Shown: positions 1 through 11,204 of the stretch, one piece after another | Numbering within the stretch: the first letter of the stretch is position 1 | Layout: the number at the start of each line of letters is the position of its first letter | Assembly: GCA_015680685.1 (NCBI GenBank) | Contig: MNCI01033307.1 | Span: 200,171 to 264,170 of the forward strand | Source: Gnetum montanum | Taxonomy: Eukaryota > Streptophyta > Gnetopsida > Gnetales > Gnetaceae | Direction of reading: 5' to 3' | DNA: 64,000 nucleotides | The notes under the pieces: generated by a model | Told to the model about the DNA's origin: nothing | Seen by the model: only the letters and a program-made list of their open reading frames with translations | Database searches by the model: none | Program-made: the position numbers and the translations under genes

Positions 1-791
1 CGCTGTGTCAATGACATCGATGATGGTTTCGACCACCTCTTTAGTTTTGGTGGCCTTCATGGTCATTGTTGTCTTGGTGATTATCTTCATCATGGTTGTT
101 TCAATGGTAGCTTCCATGAGAATCATTAGATGAAGAGGAATGTTCAAAATTAGATGAAGAGGATGAAGAGGAAGATGGACCACCATTGCCATTGTGGTAT
201 CTTCCACCACTCTTATGATTATTACGATTACCATCCTTATATCCCTTGCTATTATGGTGCTTACCCAAGTCCCTACCTTGGCTTTCACATTTTCCTGAAT
301 CCAATTTATGAATAGTAGATCACAGGGTCAGGTTCACATCCTTATCATCAGTAGTAAGGGGTGGAGAATCTTCATGTTGAGAACCTTCAATAGGAGGATC
401 CTTAATGTCATCTTGATTTAGTAGGTATAAGGCATTGGTATAATGTTTTCCCTTTGTAGCTTCATGGGGTTTCTCCTGACGTTGATCTCATTTGCATTAT
501 GTTTTAGTAGGATAGTAGTTTCGAATGCCATATCCATCCACAATGTATTCTCTGTGAAGATATGCTATGCCCAACTTCTTAAGGGTCTTGGAATAGCATC
601 CTAGGGCATAGATCTATTGGGGGCCAAGAAAACATTGCCCTTCATATCATGCCATCACATTTGTTCATCTTGATGTAGGGTGAAGATGAAGTTCGGCATA
701 AAATCATCTGGATGAGTGTATACCACCTTACATTCTTGTGGGACTAGTGGTTTGGTATCTTAGTTCTTATGAGAAGAAGAAGAAATTTTAC
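1..791 (-). pseudogene. gag N-terminal part of Athila-like element A (decayed)
   Basis: Read on the minus strand, this matches the gag start of element D (61692-61952). Both share a conserved block: ECK, then VYTHP, a PNF motif, and QDEQ followed by WHDM and GN. Further downstream both have a low-complexity His/Asp/Ser-rich stretch (about 101-304). The initiation codon expected near 791 has become AAA, and several in-frame stops are present. Gag would form the particle shell around the element RNA. The rest of gag-pol lies beyond the left edge of the window. The primer site and LTR follow immediately at 923-1818, so this is the 5' end of a minus-strand element. Confidence 0.7.
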
Positions 792-922
792 AAAATAAAA
801 CAAAATTGTTAGTGTGCTTTTATAATTCTATGTATAATGGGAATGATATTGACCTTTAGGTTCATACAATGATATTAATGGTATTCACTTAAACCTAAAT
901 AGTGCATGTTCTACAAACAAAG

Positions 923-940
923 TCTCCAGCAGTGATGCCA
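923..940 (-). other. primer binding site of element A (tRNA-Asp type)
   Basis: On the minus strand this reads TGGCATCACTGCTGGAGA, directly after the LTR end. It matches about 12 of 18 bases of the complement of the plant tRNA-Asp 3' end (TGGCGCCGTTGCCGGGGA), the primer usual for Athila elements. Mismatches are mostly transitions, as expected for an old copy. Confidence 0.7.
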
Positions 941-941
941 A

Positions 942-1818
942 TGATGAGTGGTGAGGTACCCCTATGCCTAACCATATGAATCATAAAGCACTCACACACG
1001 ATCTAGTCGAATTCTGCAAATTTTATCATTTCCAGTGCACTAGTCCTTTAGGAAGTGAATCTAGCCTTAAGGTCAATCATTGTCTTCCCAATTATACTTG
1101 TGATGTTTTTTGGTATGGTTAAGTGTAACAGAGGCATTCATTTATTATCATTTTATGTTTTATAGTTTGGTGTTTGAAATGTAGATAAAAGGAATTTGAT
1201 TAACTAATCTAAATTAATTAATTAACTAGAATTTAACTAATTCTAACATAAGCATCTGATCCTAATTTCCATACACGTCTTGAACCCATGTATCCACTAT
1301 TGGGTGACCAAGCACTATGGTACTGGGTGTACCAAGTGATAATGCTACTAGGATTACCAAGCAAATACTTTTTATGCTTGAAGTGATTGTACTTATCTAT
1401 TTAGCTTAATTACTTCATTACCTCAATTGCTGGAAAATATTTATGAAATAATTGAAAACATTTAACAAATAACTAAAAACATTGAATGCATAAATGAAAT
1501 AGCTAATCTATCGAAAGTGTTGCAAGGTTTATCAAAAATCTCATCTTCATTGCCGCACACATTGTCATGCTTAGGTATAACAATTCTTGAATAAAGATTT
1601 GTACACTCAATGACTCCTGCTATGGGCACTCAGAGGAAAAATTCTAAATTTCAAATGGAAAAAATGTAAGAGCTCTACCGCAACTACAATCTCTAATTTT
1701 GTCATGAATGTGGCTGTAAGCACGTATTTATAGCTGACGCATGACACTACATTGAGGGGCCCTCATCGATGCATGGTAAGATGTGTTGACTAGGCCTCAT
1801 TGACAACGCAACTTATTA
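942..1818 (-). repeat. 5' LTR of Athila-like element A
   Basis: It begins TGATGAGTGGTGAGGTACCC next to the primer site and ends in a decayed AACTTATTA (GACTCATCA in relatives). The length, about 877 bp, matches the other LTRs of the family here (7274, 18074, 46970, 50717, 62107). It holds a TATA-like stretch near 1717-1726 and, in U3 (about 1740-1810), GGCCC/ATCGATG-type palindromic motifs like those of C and D. The exact right end is inferred by comparison. Confidence 0.75.
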
Positions 1819-3790
1819 GTAATGGTTCCTTGAGGCTCTTTCAAACCTATCCAAAATTTAAATCATGTTAATACAAATAAGAAACATCATGCATACCTTC
1901 AACATGAGGCATACTAAAATTAATTACATGTACCCTAGATAATGTATCATCTACCACATTAGCTTTTTTACATTTGTGATTGAGCACAAAATTGAACTCC
2001 TATAACTATGCAACCCATTTCATGTGTTTAGCACTTATCTTCTTTTGGGGATTTAAAAACTAAAGTGCTATGTGGTCTATCATTAAAGTGAACTCCTTAG
2101 GCAACAAGTAATATCTCTAATGCTTGATTAGTTAAAGAATTTTATACAAATCTTTCTTATATTTGCCATAATTTTTCCTTGACTAGTTCAACTTTTCATA
2201 AAAGAAAGAAATAGGCCTACCTTCTTATGAAAGTATCCCACTAATAGAAAGTCCACTTGCATCCACCTCCACCTAAAAAAGATTTTAAAAATCTAGAATT
2301 TCAAGCATTTATTAATTGGTCATTTTTACTTTTAGCAAGTTAAAGCTCCTTTGGGTTTCATCACCCAACCTAAAATCTTTATTTTTCTTTAGGAAAGCAA
2401 ACATAGACCAAGAACAATAATTGGAATTTTGATGAACCTCCTATAAAAACTTGCTAGGCAAAGGAATGATCTTGCATCCCTAACATTCTTAGAATGTGGC
2501 TAATTTCTAATTGCCCTCACGTTGGTAGCTTCCATTTAAATTTGGTTTCTAGAAACCACATGTTCCAAGTATGTTATTTTCCTCCTAAATAAATGTATTT
2601 TCTTCACATTGATTACCAAATGTGCCTTCTCCAATTCTAGATACACTCTCCTCAAGTAATCTAAATGCTCTTCCTCATTAGAGCTATACACCAAAATATC
2701 AACACTTACCAATCAAGTTATTGAGTACATCATGCATGAACCTCATGAACATAGTAGGTACATTTGTAAGATCGAATGACATCACCAACCACTTAAATAA
2801 TCCATTTGATGTTTTGAAAGCTATCTTCCATTCATCACCAGGCCTAATTCAAATTTGATGATAACCACTCTTCAAATCAATTTTTTCTAAAAACTTTTAA
2901 ATTGGCAATGACATCATAAATATCATCCATCCTTGCAATAGGAAATTTGTACCTTATTATTATCCTATTCATTACCTTGGAATCAATGCACATCCTCCAT
3001 TTATCATTTTCCTTCTTTGGCATAAGCACTATTGGAATTACATAAGGTGAAATGGATTCTTTTATAAGGGCATTTGCAAGTAAATCCTCTACGTGCCTTT
3101 GCAATTCTAACTTCTGGTTTGGTGCCATTTGATATGCTCTTTCATTCTGAATGGTAGCACTAGGGATGAAATGAATTTGGTGCTATACATTCCTCATTGA
3201 TGGAAATCCATCAAACTCCCTCTTGAACACCTTGGGGAATTGTTCCGTCAAGCATTGCACAGTTGTTGGAAGTTCTACATGCATGTCATCATGGTTAGAA
3301 GAAATTTTTAATATAAAAAAAAATCAAAACTAGCTTTGTCATGTTCCTTAATGTGTTTTCTCTCTCCTAGAAGTATTAAGGAAGCATTAAATTAGCTTTG
3401 CTGCCTCACTTGTTTCACTATCATAGGAATCAACTCATGGATTCCATCAGATCTAACTACATTATATACATTTCTTGCTCCATCAAATTGAGCATCATTG
3501 TTAAAATTCTAGGGTCTATAAAAAATTACATCAACACAATCAATTGAAAGCACAACACATCTTACTACACTATGAAAACTCCAAATTTTTGAATTTCAAA
3601 ACACATTGCTCCCTCACCTCTTGAGAGTAATTCCAATGTACCTTGTAGGGATGAGGATTATTTAACAAACCTATTCTAGCAATTTTCCTAGATGAAATAA
3701 TATTTTATTGGGCTTCCTCATCAATCAAAATATGAATCCATTTTATACTAAGTAAACATCTAATCCCAATTGAAAAATTAAATTTTTTAG
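1819..3790 (-). pseudogene. chromovirus-type pol (RT/RNase H) of element B
   Basis: Minus-strand relic of a Ty3/gypsy polymerase of the chromovirus type. The RT N-terminal part at 2877-3128 is clear, with a proline-rich SPY...PI block, a PKK motif, then WRMCIDS and the NRIIIRYKFPI and DDIYD motifs. Near 2700-2800 the catalytic YFDD box has decayed to a single Asp. RNase H traces (MIDHIAL, then a KHMKW motif) occur near 2000-2075, ending in a VVDDTLSR-like motif near 1950. Many stops are present. The integrase half is missing because element A's LTR starts at its left edge, so A probably inserted here. Confidence 0.7.
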
Positions 3791-3799
3791 TAGGTTGAT

Positions 3800-5071
3800 C
3801 TCATTTATTCACATTCCCCATGTATGCACAAGAATTTAATTTAGAAATTTTCTCAATCTTGGTAGCATTAGAATTACCCATTTGAAGAGCTTGGCTAGAT
3901 TTCTCCTTTGCTTTGATGGTTTGCACATCCTTGCCCTTCGCTACCCTAAGAAGTGGACATTTCCATTGGTTATGTCCCCATTCTCCACACTTGGAAGCAT
4001 TGAATCTTGGATAAGCTACTATCTTGATCCTTATCATCCTTTCCTTGGTCCTTCTTAGCTTTATATTTTTCATCATCCTTCTCTATCTTCTTATCATGGA
4101 TGCCATCCCTTTCTTCAAATTTGGTCTTGGGTCCCTTGTTCTTTCTCTTGGAAGCTTGTTTCCTCTTGTTCCAAAATCTACTTAGATTCTTTTCTACCTT
4201 AAGTGCCAAATCATAAGCCTTATCAAGAATTTTTTGCTCATAAAATAATAACTTCTATTGGTATGTCATTTTGAGACCTCCTAGAAAGATTGAAGCTTAT
4301 TTGTACTTCTCCCAGTTCATCTTAGCTAGATGGAATAGATCATAAAATTTGATGTAAAAATCCTTGATACCTTTTTGACCTTACCTTAGGAATTTAAACT
4401 TCATATAATTCAATGTAAAAATTCAAGACTATTCAAATTTCCTCCTCAAGATATATTTCATCAAGTTCCAATTCATGATAGGTTGTCCATTTTTCCTTTC
4501 ATAAGCTTAGAACTCTATTTTTCACTAAGTAGAAGTTATATCTGTCAATCTAGATTCAACAATAGGTACCCTTAATCAATTTGATACCTCTTCCAATTCA
4601 AAGTACTTGTTAAGTATATTTAGCCAACTTGAGAAAGCATTAGTGTCATGTTCACCATTGAAAGTATTTAGTTCTACATTCGAAAGTCCAATAGCATTTT
4701 TGAACACTTTAGCAAGCGTTGCTTTGTCTTCTTCATCTAGCTTTCCATGAGAAGAAGTACTAGGCACTAATAGAGCTCTTAAAATTTTGATATGAGGCAA
4801 TGAATTCCCTTCCATTGGAATCCTTGGCTAATGGATTTTAACACTGCCATAATTGGATTGTCCTTCCTTATCATTTCCTCCATCTAGTTGAGAAATTCCT
4901 TTGTTAGTGTTCATATGTTAATGCTCATCATCTTTGCAACATAGAATATGACTAGGACTTGCATTCCTATCTACCTTGACACTAATCTCATCCAATTAAG
5001 AAACCATTAATTAACTTCATGCTCTCCATGTCTCTATTCAAGGCTTGAACTTGTTTCTTCTTAGGTGCCAT
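3800..5071 (-). pseudogene. chromovirus-type gag of element B
   Basis: The gag start is at 5071 on the minus strand and reads MAPKKKQVQALNRDMESMK, a typical lineage N-terminus. The capsid part is at 4576-4815 (a WLNILNKYFELE-like motif), followed by a Lys-rich basic stretch at about 3970-4209. The zinc knuckle near 3945-3990 has lost its first Cys (Ala in that position) but keeps the later KCGEWGH and KCP parts. Frameshifts separate these blocks. The product would be the nucleocapsid/capsid polyprotein. It lies directly upstream of the pol relic in the usual gag-pol order. Confidence 0.7.
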
Positions 5072-5131
5072 CTAAATTTAACACAAAAAGTCTACAATCA
5101 AATTTTCAAGCAATAATCAACCTAAACATTT

Positions 5132-5140
5132 TGATACTAA
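5132..5140 (-). other. possible primer binding site of element B (tRNA-Met type)
   Basis: The minus strand reads TTAGTATCAA, close to the TGGTATCA core that pairs with initiator tRNA-Met. It sits between the gag start (5071) and the LTR edge (5144). The match is short and degraded. Confidence 0.45.
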
Positions 5141-5143
5141 TAA

Positions 5144-6022
5144 TGTTTATGTAGGTTCACTCCTATTAATTTAACCTTTAATTCCCACTAAATCCAAATA
5201 TTACGAAAGATAATTAATATGCTATAAAAAAAGAAAACTAGCTATCTTCAATTAATGTAGAGAAGATTATAATCTGGGTTCCACAATTCATAACATCTAA
5301 TTATTTATAAACACTCAATGATGCTACAAAACACGAGAACTCTGCAACTAGATAATGATTGTCATCAATGTAAGGTACAACTATATGAGGATCTCTTCTA
5401 TAACTTAGGATTGAGATCTCAACACATAAGGAAGAAGACAAAAACATATAGCCAGACACATATATAATTGACCTTAAACTACAACCAAAATTATGGAATT
5501 AAACAATGTGCTTTCATGACATTTCTTGCCAAGTTCATCAACTATAATGCTCATACAAAACATGATATAACATCAATATTTAAAGGAAAAACAAGACAAG
5601 AAACCTTTAAACCTTTTCTCAAGCTTAATTTAAAGATCTCTAGTTGTTTCTATTTTTTTCTCCTCTTGTTCATGTATTTTCCAATTTGGAACTACTAATT
5701 TAGAAGTTTTCCCATCTGTATGGATCATCTTTAGCTTTTCCAAGAAATCTTGTTCAAAATTTCATCATTCGAATGAAACATATCCTTTTGGTGGGAGATG
5801 TTTCCTTGGAAGTTGAGATGTTTACTTGATTGGAGATATGTCTTCCTTGAGACATCTCTTGGCAATTGGGATATCTTTCTCAAGACATCTCCTCCTTCAG
5901 TGAGATGTCTCTTCTAAGATATCTCCTTTCAAGGCCAGATGTCTCCACAGAGCCTAAAACCTACAAAAACCATGTGTAGGATATAGAAAAAGGGATTTTG
6001 AAAAGATGTCCTGACACCATCA
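5144..6022 (-). repeat. 5' LTR of chromovirus-like element B
   Basis: About 879 bp, beginning (plus view) TGTTTATGTAGG next to the primer site and ending ACACCATCA. On the element strand this gives TG...CA ends with a U5 terminus CCTACATAAACA. Another LTR in the window, ending at 28651, has a nearly identical U5 end (CCACATAAACA), which supports the boundary. U3 holds the AGAYRTCT motif array at 5798-5955. Confidence 0.55.
5798..5955. repeat. array of AGAYRTCT palindromic motifs in U3 of element B LTR
   Basis: About ten variants of the self-complementary octamer AGA(C/T)(A/G)TCT (AGATGTCT, AGACATCT, AGATATCT and near matches) lie in some 160 bp with irregular spacing and on both strands. Equivalent arrays occur at 28155-28475, 29985-30125 and 31112-31330. 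The position in U3, upstream of transcription start, fits an enhancer-type role; that role is inference. Confidence 0.65.
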
Positions 6023-7177
6023 TTAAAAATGTAAAAGATCTATAATTAAAATTAAATACTAGCAAGATGCAAATGATGCAAAAATTTAACAAAATATTTT
6101 TACAAATAAATTGGATCTACTTTTGTATGATACTAATTTAATTTTATTATTTAATTCATAGTTTATAATTAACTTTTTGAAATATATTTAATAGCTTTTA
6201 TCATGTTCCCATTCCTAAATAGTGTTGTTCCATAACTGGGAGTTCTAATTATTATTATAAAACCCTTAATGAAAGAACACGTTCTATTTATAAGCATGTC
6301 TCTTAAGGAAATATTTTGAGTTTTAACCGAAGGTATTTATACCAATAATTTAAAGATTGTATGAGTATGAAGTTATAGATCCAATAAAGATGAGTAATAG
6401 AGTTGGATGAAGTAGGATAGGAAGGAACTTGTCCACTCCTTTTGGCTGGGTCTAGGCTTAAATGTGATGGCAATGCTAGATTGCCTCTAAGGTATAGATG
6501 CTGAAGAAAGATACTCTTGGGAACTCTTTAAGCATAACCAAGATATAATTATTTAATTCTAATTTTCTTATTAAAAAAGTTCCTTGTATTTTTTTTTTTG
6601 CATTTTCTACATTGTGTTTAATATGCATAATTTTGAACATGATGTATATTTGATGTTTATCATGACATTTGGGAATGGGATATCATAATTGGTATTAGAA
6701 AAAACCACAATATAGGGAAAATAAAAAACATGGACTAACTACAATCTATGATAGGCTATGAATGAGAGTAAGAACTACAAGCCAGAATCTAAAATAGGCT
6801 ACGAATAAGAGTGAGAACTATGAGCCACAATCTATGATGAACAATGAACCATTACTAGAAGTGGACCATGTTCAAGATAAACCATACCCATAGAATGAGC
6901 TAGGATGTTATCCTAGTAATTTGACTTCAAAGGATGCTAATAGATTTCAAGGAATTGCTTAAATTCCTATGTCAATTATAGCAAGATCCCTCCCAAATAC
7001 ATTGACTCTTATAAATACTAGTTAATTTGATTGCAACAATATTAAATGAAGAAAAGATTAAGAAGATACATCAATTACATGATATTTTTTTGGGGGGATG
7101 GGATGGAGATGTTAGAACCTAAAATAAATGAAACATAGGTACACCCTAAGATATAGAACTTTATATAACTTATCATT
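6023..7177. other. AT-rich stretch without recognisable gene
   Basis: No coding frame or known element is recognisable. It contains a 43-bp imperfect tandem duplication (6741-6783 and 6784-6826) followed by a partial third unit, and several homopolymer runs. It may be old flanking DNA into which elements B and E inserted. Confidence 0.5.
6741..6826. repeat. 43-bp imperfect tandem duplication
   Basis: Two adjacent 43-bp units share the core pattern of a GGCTA..GAAT/AGAGT..GAGAACTA type. A third unit starts at 6827 but is soon lost. It is not part of an identified element. Confidence 0.6.
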
Positions 7178-7247
7178 GTCTATTAGAATTAAACCCATGA
7201 ATTGGAGCTTTCAAATCAAGTGTCTTACCATTAGACAAACACATTGT
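7178..7247 (-). other. tRNA-like sequence (SINE head or tRNA pseudogene), tentative
   Basis: On the minus strand, a box-A-like TAATGGTAAGA (7223-7233) is followed about 27 bases later by a degenerate box-B-like GGGTTTAATTCT (7185-7196). This is the spacing of an internal RNA polymerase III promoter. No complete cloverleaf is evident. It could be the head of a tRNA-derived SINE or chance similarity. Confidence 0.25.
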
Positions 7248-7273
7248 TTTAATTGCATGATATTTTGGGTAAT

Positions 7274-8096
7274 TGATGAGTGGTGAGGTACCCCTACACT
7301 CAACCATACGAATACAAGCATCTCACATATGATTTGGTCGAACTCCAAGGACTAAGTGCTTACGCCCCTTATGGAACACTTNAAACTCCAAGGACTAAGT
7401 GCTTACGCCCCTTATGGAACACTTAAGGTTAATTAATCGTTGTCTTCCCATACTTGTATTTTCACGGTTGTATGGTTAAGTAAGTCTGAGGTATATGATT
7501 TGTATGTCTTTTATCTTTTTATCGCCTATGCTAAGAGAGGAAAGGGTGAAGAGACTAAGTAACTAACTTTCACTAACTAAGCTTTAATCGTCCTAGCATT
7601 AGTATCCATTTCCACTTGTCGTACACACCCTGAACCAGTGCAATGCTACAGGGATTACCAAATGCTATTCGTTACTGGGTTACCAAGCGTAGCACATGTG
7701 CTCAAAGCGGTCATACTGAATGCACTTAACTAGGAGTTGAGGGTTGAGAGAGAGTAATTATCTAAGAAAGCATTTAAGTATTTAACATTAATTAAATCCT
7801 AATTAGCTTAGTCCATGCACTGCAAGGTTTATCAGAAATCTTGTCTTTATTTCTGTACACAAATATGTGCTCAGGTACAATTTGCTCAAATAAAGATCCG
7901 TTCACTTTGAGAATCCTACTGTGGGCACATGGAAATTATTCTATCTTTGGAATGGTAAAATTGCCAAAGTTTCATTAAGGGTCTAGATCTAGATGGAGAA
8001 ACAAGGGAGAGCTAGCTCTTATTTATAGAACTGGCATCGAGCTGTGATATCACATACGAAATATCATAGTTAACGATGCGATATCACGTCCCATCA
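7274..8096 (-). repeat. 3' LTR of Athila-like element E
   Basis: It begins TGATGAGTGGTGAGGTACCC and ends CCCATCA next to the polypurine tract. Its outer third matches the partial 5' LTR of E at 16384-16575. It holds a TATA-like box on the minus strand (CTATAAATAAG, near 8020-8031) and GATATC-type motifs in U3 (8045-8090). The 823-bp length includes an apparent 43-bp assembly duplication around the N at 7382, so the true length is near 780 bp. Confidence 0.88.
7341..7424. other. exact 41-bp direct duplication around a single N (probable assembly artefact)
   Basis: Bases 7341-7381 are repeated without mismatch at 7384-7424, with an N at 7382. The sister LTR copy at 16454 onward has only one unit. 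The arrangement is what an unmerged contig overlap would leave. Confidence 0.8.
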
Positions 8097-8106
8097 TACC
8101 CCCATG
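8097..8106 (-). other. polypurine tract of element E
   Basis: On the minus strand CATGGGGGTA sits directly before the TGATG start of the 3' LTR. The same arrangement occurs at 18063-18073, 46957-46969 and 51630-51640, which fixes the orientation of these elements. It would prime plus-strand DNA synthesis. Confidence 0.85.
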
Positions 8107-10080
8107 ACTGAATGAAAAATCATCCTCAAGTTCCTTACAAAATATTGGGAAGGTATGGGATTATTGACTTAAATGGAACTAATGGTGAATGGGATGACAT
8201 GTGAACAGATCATCATTACAAAACATGGCAAAGTTTAGTGTTCATGACAACAAGAGTGAACACTATACATAATTGACATCTAGCCTTATTTGGCAGCTGA
8301 GAGAGAAGAGAGAAGAGAGAGAGAAAATAAGAAGTCCGCTGCTGCCAACGCCAAGATCGCACCTTTCATTGTCCATCCATAAGCTTATCATGAATTCTGT
8401 TCCTTGCGTAACTGCTTCAGCACCAGTCCATTCCAAGTGTTTCCTCTAGATCCAATCCGTTGTTGTATGATTGCCATCTACACACATAACACAGTTCATA
8501 TATTAGGAAGGGTAAATGAATCATAATGCAATTGATACCTTGCTTCGGTGTAAGGTCCATTGGTTGAGTTGTGTTGTAGCTGATACGGATCTGAAGATAT
8601 AATACTGGTGACTACCCAAGGTGTAGGGGTTAGGAGAAAATTGAAAAAATATGACCAGGACCCCATGACTAATTGCGAACCTCCGTTAGCGAGAGAATGG
8701 AAAAAGATAAGGAATAAGAAAGATGGAGAGAAAGAGACAACTGTAACACCGATGAAATGGATGTTAGAGATGGAAATGAACAAAATGGAAATTGATTGCA
8801 AAAATGTTTAAGGGATAGAAATTAATTGATGCACCAAAGAGGAATGCCAGTGGGTCCTCCCCAAAGTAGGCTCATGCCCTTAATGCCCTGAAAATCCCAC
8901 ATTCAAAGAGTCCGTAGGCTCTTTAAATGTCATTTGGAAGCAAGAGATAAAGTCTTAACCACAAGAGTTTACCAAAAAGAAAACAATGCATCCACCAAAA
9001 TATAGACTATTGATACAATCGACAATGAGGTGATAAATGGGGAAAGAAGGATGAAAAGAAAAGAATAGAATGGAATCTGAAAAACAAGGTGGTGTACAGC
9101 CCCTTGTGTATCAATGGTTAATGTGACTTAGTAGATCCCATTCCAAATCTGGCCTCAAACAAACCATATTTAGTGACTTCGCATTAATACATTCAACCCA
9201 TCCATCCACTTGAAGTAACAAGAATGCCTTCACCACAGAGCCACCACCATTCCGACGAAATGAAAGAAGAGAAAGTAGGAAGCGAGAAGGGCCTTAGTTA
9301 GAGGGAACATGTTTATTTTAGTTCCATAACTAGTGCTTGTAGCCTAAATAATTATTTTGTCTAAGGGGTGTGCTTTGAATTCTCACTATTTTTTCTATCT
9401 ATTTTTGTGTGTGTTTTTGTGTGAGAACCACACCATGCAAAGACTTATTATTTTTATTTGCTCAGCTTCTTGATAATGCGGCAACGTTGAAATCGTAAGA
9501 AAACTCAAGAAGAAAACATCCAAGAACTCAAGAGAATGGCCATCACAAGTGCATCAAATCCCCTTGAAATCACACCCTTTTCGATCCTTGAGTCCTTCCT
9601 TAGTTTGAGAAATGCCCAGTCACCGATTCGTTGATAGTTCTTATTATTGAAAAAGGGACTGTACTGTTCCAAGCCAAGAGAGACTATAGAAATTTATGGA
9701 TGTGTGGATGATGTGGACTCATTGCCTGTTATATCAAAAGAACCATACCTTAGTATCAACATTGTAACTTAAAGGTAAAAACCAAATATTAGCAATTAAT
9801 GGAATACAGTTCATACCACCATTAGAAGCACTTATTAGGTGATGAATCAAAAAAAAATAATCAAACACACAAAGAGATGAAAAAAGTATAAACGATGTTG
9901 TAAAAAAAAATAAGAAAATTTAAAGAAATTTTTAAAACAAAAATGTGTAAAACAAAAATTTAAAAAGAAACTGAGGGCCTCAAATGATTAGCATAGGTGG
10001 CCATCTCCCCCATGACTGAATTGAAAGGGAGAGATCCAAAATAAGGAGCGAGGTCATCCTCTCTCAGAGGTATGATGTGC
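8107..10080 (-). other. post-integrase region of element E (extra ORF deleted)
   Basis: The right part (about 8850-10080) matches D (55550-56880) and C (31900-33340, inverted), including the conserved noncoding stretch after integrase. The left 180 bases (8107-8285) match D next to its polypurine tract. Between them the roughly 3-kb extra ORF of C and D is absent. The breakpoint lies near a GA-rich microsatellite (8298-8325). Small frames at 8496-8801 and 8608-8811 overlap antisense, are not conserved in relatives, and are not called. Confidence 0.7.
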
Positions 10081-10084
10081 ACCA

Positions 10085-11200
10085 GCTATTCTAAGTTCAT
10101 GGAAGCGTTTGGTTTGTTGCACGTTGACCAATAATCTCTTATTAGGGCTTTCAGGTTTGTATATGGTCATGTCTCCTGAGGGAAAGGTTGTGTGAATGAT
10201 GTAAGGTCCTTCCTACAATGTTTGAAATTTCATGCATTGAGGCACATGTGTGGGGTTCCAGTAAAAGACCTTATCTCCTGGTTGATACTTAACCTTTTTG
10301 ATTTTTAAGTCATGACATTGTTTGTTATGTGCCTTTTGCAACTCATTTGATGACAGGGAAACTAATCAATTTTCATCTAGCATGTTTAGAGTTGCCAATC
10401 TTTGTTTTTGTGCTAGATAAAGGTCAAGGTGGAGCTCACATGCCATGGATAGTGTACGAAGCTCTGTTTGAATTGGAAGCTTTGGGAGTTTTCCGTACAC
10501 TAACTGATAGGGAGAGTAGCCTGTAGGGTGTTTCCAAGTGGAGCGGTATGCCTAGAGAGCATCATTCAGTTTAGTGCTCCAATCTCACCTATATTTGCTA
10601 ATTTTCCTTGTTAATACTCTAGTAATCTCCCGATTAGTGACCTTGGCTTGGCCATTAGCTTGGCGGTGATAAGGTGTAGTTAATTTATGTTCAACCCCTA
10701 AGCGTTGCATCAATTTTTGAAAGGTTGCACTCGTGAAATGCTTTCCATTATCCAAGATAAGTGCACACGACACACCAATCCTATTTACAACTTCTTGTTG
10801 TACAAATTGTGCAGCTGTAGATGATGTGCAGTTTGTTACAACAGCTGCTTTAGCCCATTTTGTTAGATAGTCAAAAACGACAATGATATAAGATTTTCCA
10901 TTGGACATTGATGTAATGGGCCTCATAAAGTATATTCCCCAAATGTCGAAGGGTTCCAAAGGTTGAATCCATTATTGCAGACCCTCCATTCTAGTAGTTA
11001 TTCCACCATCACGTTGACAACATTCACAGGATTGGGTAAAATGATGGGCATCTCGAAAGATAGTGTTGGCCAGTAATATTCTGCAAGCAGGATCTTAATA
11101 GCCGTTCGTCTCCCTGCAGAGTGACCCCCACAAGGGCCCTCATGAGCATCTTGGAGAACTCTTAGTTGGTCCACATCGGGCACACACCATCAAACCAAGC
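10085..11200 (-). pseudogene. integrase of Athila-like element E, catalytic residues lost
   Basis: The N-terminal zinc-binding segment is at 10998-11183 (HEGPCGGHSAGRR, then YYWPT). The catalytic core is at 10585-10959, in another frame, so a frameshift separates them. Of the DDE triad, the first Asp in the WGIDFM-type motif is Tyr (WGIYFM), the second is kept (LDNGKHF), and the Glu of the GQxEVxNRE motif is Lys (GQAKVTNRE). The C-terminal part (10100-10330) keeps a QPGDKV-like motif. The enzyme would join element cDNA to host DNA. This copy is inactive. Confidence 0.85.
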
Positions 11201-11204
11201 CATC

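Noticed and set aside
1819-7273. GTAAT after LTR A (1819-1823) and before LTR E (7269-7273)
   Set aside because: The two LTRs belong to different elements and the end of LTR A is only inferred; a 5-bp match is likely chance.
8496-8811. Overlapping frames on both strands (101 and 67 codons)
   Set aside because: They lie in the post-integrase region of E, are not kept open in C or D, and have no motif.
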